Origin: Methylotetracoccus oryzae
GTDB lineage: Bacteria; Pseudomonadota; Gammaproteobacteria; Methylococcales; Methylococcaceae
NCBI RefSeq assembly: GCF_006175985.1
Contig: NZ_SRSH01000012.1
Span: forward strand, 62,001-126,000
Length of the DNA: 64,000 nucleotides
Direction of reading: 5' to 3'
In this document: positions 61,190 to 64,000 of the stretch, piece after piece
Layout: the number at the start of each line of letters is the position of its first letter
How positions within the stretch are numbered: position 1 is the first letter of the stretch
The notes under the pieces: model-generated
The model's input: only the letters and a program-made list of their open reading frames with translations
Database searches by the model: none
What the model was told of the DNA's origin: nothing
Program-made: the position numbers and the translations under genes

Positions 61190-62373
61190 CAGAGCTCTCC
61201 TCGGAAGGCGCGGTGTTGGAGGGATCTGAAAAGGGAGTCGAAGGAGGAAAGTGACTTGCAATGAACGAGCCTCAAATTGTCGCTAGCGCGGATTCGATGT
61301 GCGAATTCGATCTGTAACTCGCTCGGGGGTAGGGGCATAGGTAAATTACGTAACGCCGGTCCGCTAAAGTTCTGTTGCGCAGCTTGTCGTGAACGGCGCG
61401 CTACTATCGCTTGCACGGAAGGGGAAGTTAGGACCGCTTTCGCGTAGATCGGATTGAGTGCTTCTTGAAATCGCATGGTGATGAAGTAGGCGCCCGCAAT
61501 GGATGGCGGATCAGCTGCTTGGATCAGTGCAGTTTTTCCCACGGTAGCGCCGGTTCGCGCGAAGATTAGGTCACCTGGACGTAGCGCAAATTTTCCTCGA
61601 TCCGCATCTGAGACCAATAATCTGGGCATCGCATTGAAATCGAGGTCGCCGCGAGCATTAAGGTCGGTGATTCTTACGATTCGGATCCCGTCGTTGGCGT
61701 AGGACTCATTGTAGAAGCGCGGTCCATACTGTTGGAACGTGAGTAATCCGCCGAGTTTCGGATCCGGCCATCTTCTCGGGTTCGCAACGGGGTCCCCAAA
61801 CATATCGATGAAAATCGACTGGGTGAGCTTGTCAAGTTCCTCCAAGGCTTCCCGGCGCTTGGCGCGGAGGGCATCGGCTTGGTCGAGGATAGTTGCGATG
61901 CGCTTTTGTTCGGAGAGGGGTGGGCACGGTGTGGGCAACCTCTCCAGATCACTTTTTCGAAGCGCAGGGACCGTCGTTGCTGGAGCCAACCTGTAAAAGT
62001 CGACGGTTCTCAGGAAGTGATATAGGAATCGACCGTCAATTTTGCGATTCGGTATAGCGGCCATCGCATTGTTGTCCACGAGCATCTCGCATCCAGCGAT
62101 CACCCGATGATTTTGGCGAATAGCTTCTCCAATCTTCGCAAACAAAACACTTCCTGCAGGGATTGGTTTTGCCCTAAGTTTTGCTAGGTCTTCTTTGTCA
62201 ACATAGTGCTCGACATCGACCAAGACCGAACTGGCTGAGCGTCCGCATCGAGAAATATCTCCCACCTTGGCAAATGGATAGTCACCGCTGGCTCGCCCCT
62301 GAAGTTCAATGGGAAATCCGTAACCGGCTTGCAACGATGCCAGTTCGCCGAGCGGCGCAAAGATGAAGGTCAC
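61189..62373 (-). CDS. hsdS: Type I restriction enzyme, specificity subunit HsdS
   Basis: A 394-residue protein with two target-recognition domains, each followed by a conserved helix (LPTPCPPLSEQKRIATILDQADALRAKRREALEELDKL; second copy LPMPLPPSELQIEFAHRI). Start at GTG 62373 with GGAGGGGA upstream, overlapping the hsdM stop by 4 nt (GTGA). Sets DNA sequence specificity. Confidence 0.94.
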   Translation of the reverse strand: MTFIFAPLGELASLQAGYGFPIELQGRASGDYPFAKVGDISRCGRSASSVLVDVEHYVDKEDLAKLRAKPIPAGSVLFAKIGEAIRQNHRVIAGCEMLVDNNAMAAIPNRKIDGRFLYHFLRTVDFYRLAPATTVPALRKSDLERLPTPCPPLSEQKRIATILDQADALRAKRREALEELDKLTQSIFIDMFGDPVANPRRWPDPKLGGLLTFQQYGPRFYNESYANDGIRIVRITDLNARGDLDFNAMPRLLVSDADRGKFALRPGDLIFARTGATVGKTALIQAADPPSIAGAYFITMRFQEALNPIYAKAVLTSPSVQAIVARRSRQAAQQNFSGPALRNLPMPLPPSELQIEFAHRIRASDNLRLVHCKSLSSFDSLFRSLQHRAFRGEL

Positions 62374-63908
62374 TTCAATATCCCCTCCAGCGCTTTCATC
62401 CCCGCCCGAATCTCCTCCTCCAGCTTGGCCAGCTTTGCGAGAATCTCCTTCGGCGGCAGATGCTCGACCGCCTCGTGGACGACTTCCTTGTAGCGGTTGA
62501 TCGAGAGGTCGTAGCCCTGGGCGGCGATGTCGGCCTTCGGTACGCAAAAACTCTGCTCCGTGCGTTCCCGTTGGCGCTCGCTGGTATCGCGCAGCGCCCA
62601 ACGCGTCAGCACATCGGGCAGGTTGTTCTTGGCGTGCTCTTCGCGCGTCAGGATATGGTCGGGGGCGAGGCCGAGCTTGTCCTCGGGCAGCAAGGGTTGG
62701 CGTTTGTCGTCCAGGCTCCAGCCGTCGGCCTGCATGTCGTAGAACCAGACGTGGTTGGTGCCGCCCGAATTGGTCTTCGTGAACAGCAGGATCGCCGTCG
62801 AGACGCCGGCATAGGGTTTGAAGCAGCCTGATGGTAGAGAGACGACCCCATCGAGCTTCTGGTCCTCCACCAGCATCCGGCGCAGTTCCTTGTGCGCCTT
62901 GGATGAACCGAACAGCACACCGTCCGGCACGATGACTGCAGCACGTCCACCGGGCTTCAAGAGGCGCAGGAATAGTGCCAGGAACAGCAACTCGGTCTTC
63001 TTGGTTTTGACCAGCGCCAGCAGGTCCTTGGCGGTGTTCTCGTAGTCCAGCGACCCGGCGAACGGCGGATTGGCGAGGATAAGCGAGTATTTCTCCTCGT
63101 CACCGGCGTGGTCCTGGGCCAGCGAGTCCTTGTAGCGGATGTCCGGGTTCTCGATCCCGTGCAGCGCCAGGTTCATGCTGCCGATGCGGAGCATGGTGTT
63201 GTCGAAGTCGTAGCCGTGGAACATCCCGGTGTGGAAATGGGTTCGGGCGTCCTCATCCTTGAAGAGGTCCGGGTGGTTTTCGCGCTGGTATTCCCCGGCG
63301 ACGACCAGGAAACCGGCGGTGCCGCAGGCGGGGTCGCAGATGATGTCCCTGGGCGTGGGTGCGGTCAGTTCGACCATCAGCCGGATGATGTGGCGGGGCG
63401 TGCGGAACTGGCCATTCTGCCCGGCGGTGGCGATCTTGCCGAGCATGTATTCGTACAGGTCGCCCTTGGTGTCCCGGTCGTCCATCGGGACGTGGTCGAG
63501 CATGTCGACGACCTTGGCCAACAGCGCGGGTGTCGGGATCGTGAACCGGGCGTCCTTCATGTGATGGCTGTAGGTCGAGCCGTCGCCGCCCATGCTGCGC
63601 AGGAACGGAAAGACGTGCTCGCCGACCACGACGAACATCTCGGACGGGGCAAAGTGCTTGAAGCGCGACCAGCGGAGGTCGTCAAAGGCCCGGCCCCTGG
63701 CGTCCTGGCCCTCGGGGAAGACCCGGTTCGTCATCGGCTGCCGCAGGATGGTCGCCTTGCTCTCCTCCAGCGTGTGGGCGTCATCCAGCCGGCGGATGAA
63801 CAGGAGGTAGGTGATCTGCTCGATCACTTCGAGCGGGTTGGAGATGCCCCCGGTCCAGAACGCGTTCCAGATGGCGTCGATTTGGCTGCGAAGTTCGCCG
63901 GTCAGCAT
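62370..63908 (-). CDS. hsdM: Type I restriction enzyme, methyltransferase HsdM
   Basis: A 512-residue N6-adenine methyltransferase from the ATG 63908. N-terminal helical HsdM domain, SAM motif I DPACGTAGFLVVAG and catalytic NPPF (LANPPFAGS). First gene of the operon; protects host DNA. Confidence 0.95.
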   Translation of the reverse strand: MLTGELRSQIDAIWNAFWTGGISNPLEVIEQITYLLFIRRLDDAHTLEESKATILRQPMTNRVFPEGQDARGRAFDDLRWSRFKHFAPSEMFVVVGEHVFPFLRSMGGDGSTYSHHMKDARFTIPTPALLAKVVDMLDHVPMDDRDTKGDLYEYMLGKIATAGQNGQFRTPRHIIRLMVELTAPTPRDIICDPACGTAGFLVVAGEYQRENHPDLFKDEDARTHFHTGMFHGYDFDNTMLRIGSMNLALHGIENPDIRYKDSLAQDHAGDEEKYSLILANPPFAGSLDYENTAKDLLALVKTKKTELLFLALFLRLLKPGGRAAVIVPDGVLFGSSKAHKELRRMLVEDQKLDGVVSLPSGCFKPYAGVSTAILLFTKTNSGGTNHVWFYDMQADGWSLDDKRQPLLPEDKLGLAPDHILTREEHAKNNLPDVLTRWALRDTSERQRERTEQSFCVPKADIAAQGYDLSINRYKEVVHEAVEHLPPKEILAKLAKLEEEIRAGMKALEGILK

Positions 63909-64000
63909 GCGTGAGTTCCTTGTGGGCCGAGGCCGATGATCGGCGCCCCGGCCCTGAATCGTCCGATCTGTTTGAATCCTAACATGTTTAGCGACCATGA

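Overview
The window is GC-rich chromosomal DNA from a gammaproteobacterium, most plausibly a Chromatiales/Ectothiorhodospiraceae-like lineage; the species cannot be fixed from sequence alone. Support: the bamE/fur divergent pair next to rnfH and smpB, a RelA with a degenerate hydrolase domain, LolCD, RnfH, one-piece tmRNA with an ANDD-type tag, and BamE/LolD outer-membrane lipoprotein machinery.

Positions 1-32,570 are core genome. In order: the tail of a DEAD-box helicase; a sugar ABC importer (ATPase and glucoamylase-like enzyme on the minus strand, binding protein and two permeases on the plus strand); relA; a CHAD-domain protein translationally coupled to a type II NADH dehydrogenase; a small membrane protein; a structured gap that may encode an sRNA; a cupin; a glycosyltransferase and purM; DUF2066 and CDP-alcohol phosphatidyltransferase genes; mtgA; a pseudoazurin; an HD-GYP response regulator; an AI-2E-type transporter; a D-Ala-D-Ala carboxypeptidase; smpB; an NSS transporter; rnfH, bamE, fur; lolC-lolD; DUF2062; comEC.

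The tmRNA gene (32,579-32,932) is the target of a 7.1-kb integrated element bounded by 28-bp direct repeats (32,906-32,933 and 40,005-40,032). It carries a P2 gpA-like rolling-circle initiator, two small unknown genes, an excisionase-like gene, a tyrosine integrase, and an AT-richer cargo operon: an HNH protein, a small middle component and a DUF2326 ATPase, which together form an ABC-three-component (ABC-3C) candidate defence system. The initiator frame has no ATG/GTG start in the integrated state, but remains open across the repeat into the right end of the element, so excision would join it to a start codon.

Positions 40,033-56,573 are a second accessory zone: degraded nucleotidyltransferase and IS630 genes, small secreted and unknown genes, two LuxR-type HTH genes flanking a 7-bp tandem repeat, then a tightly packed ten-gene minus-strand operon (54,353-44,245). 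That operon has two tandem acidic/basic paralogues, a HEXXH metallopeptidase-like protein, several large proteins I do not recognise, a PD-(D/E)XK-like protein with a Cys cluster, a DUF4438 protein and a 70-residue acidic protein. It is my best candidate for an undescribed system. Behind it lie an integrase relic, an orphan ParD with a broken ParE, and an antitoxin/Doc pair.

Positions 56,574-63,908 hold a type I restriction-modification locus (hsdM, hsdS, hsdR) in which an MntA/HepT pair and a VapB with internally deleted VapC sit between hsdS and hsdR, joined by stop/start overlaps.
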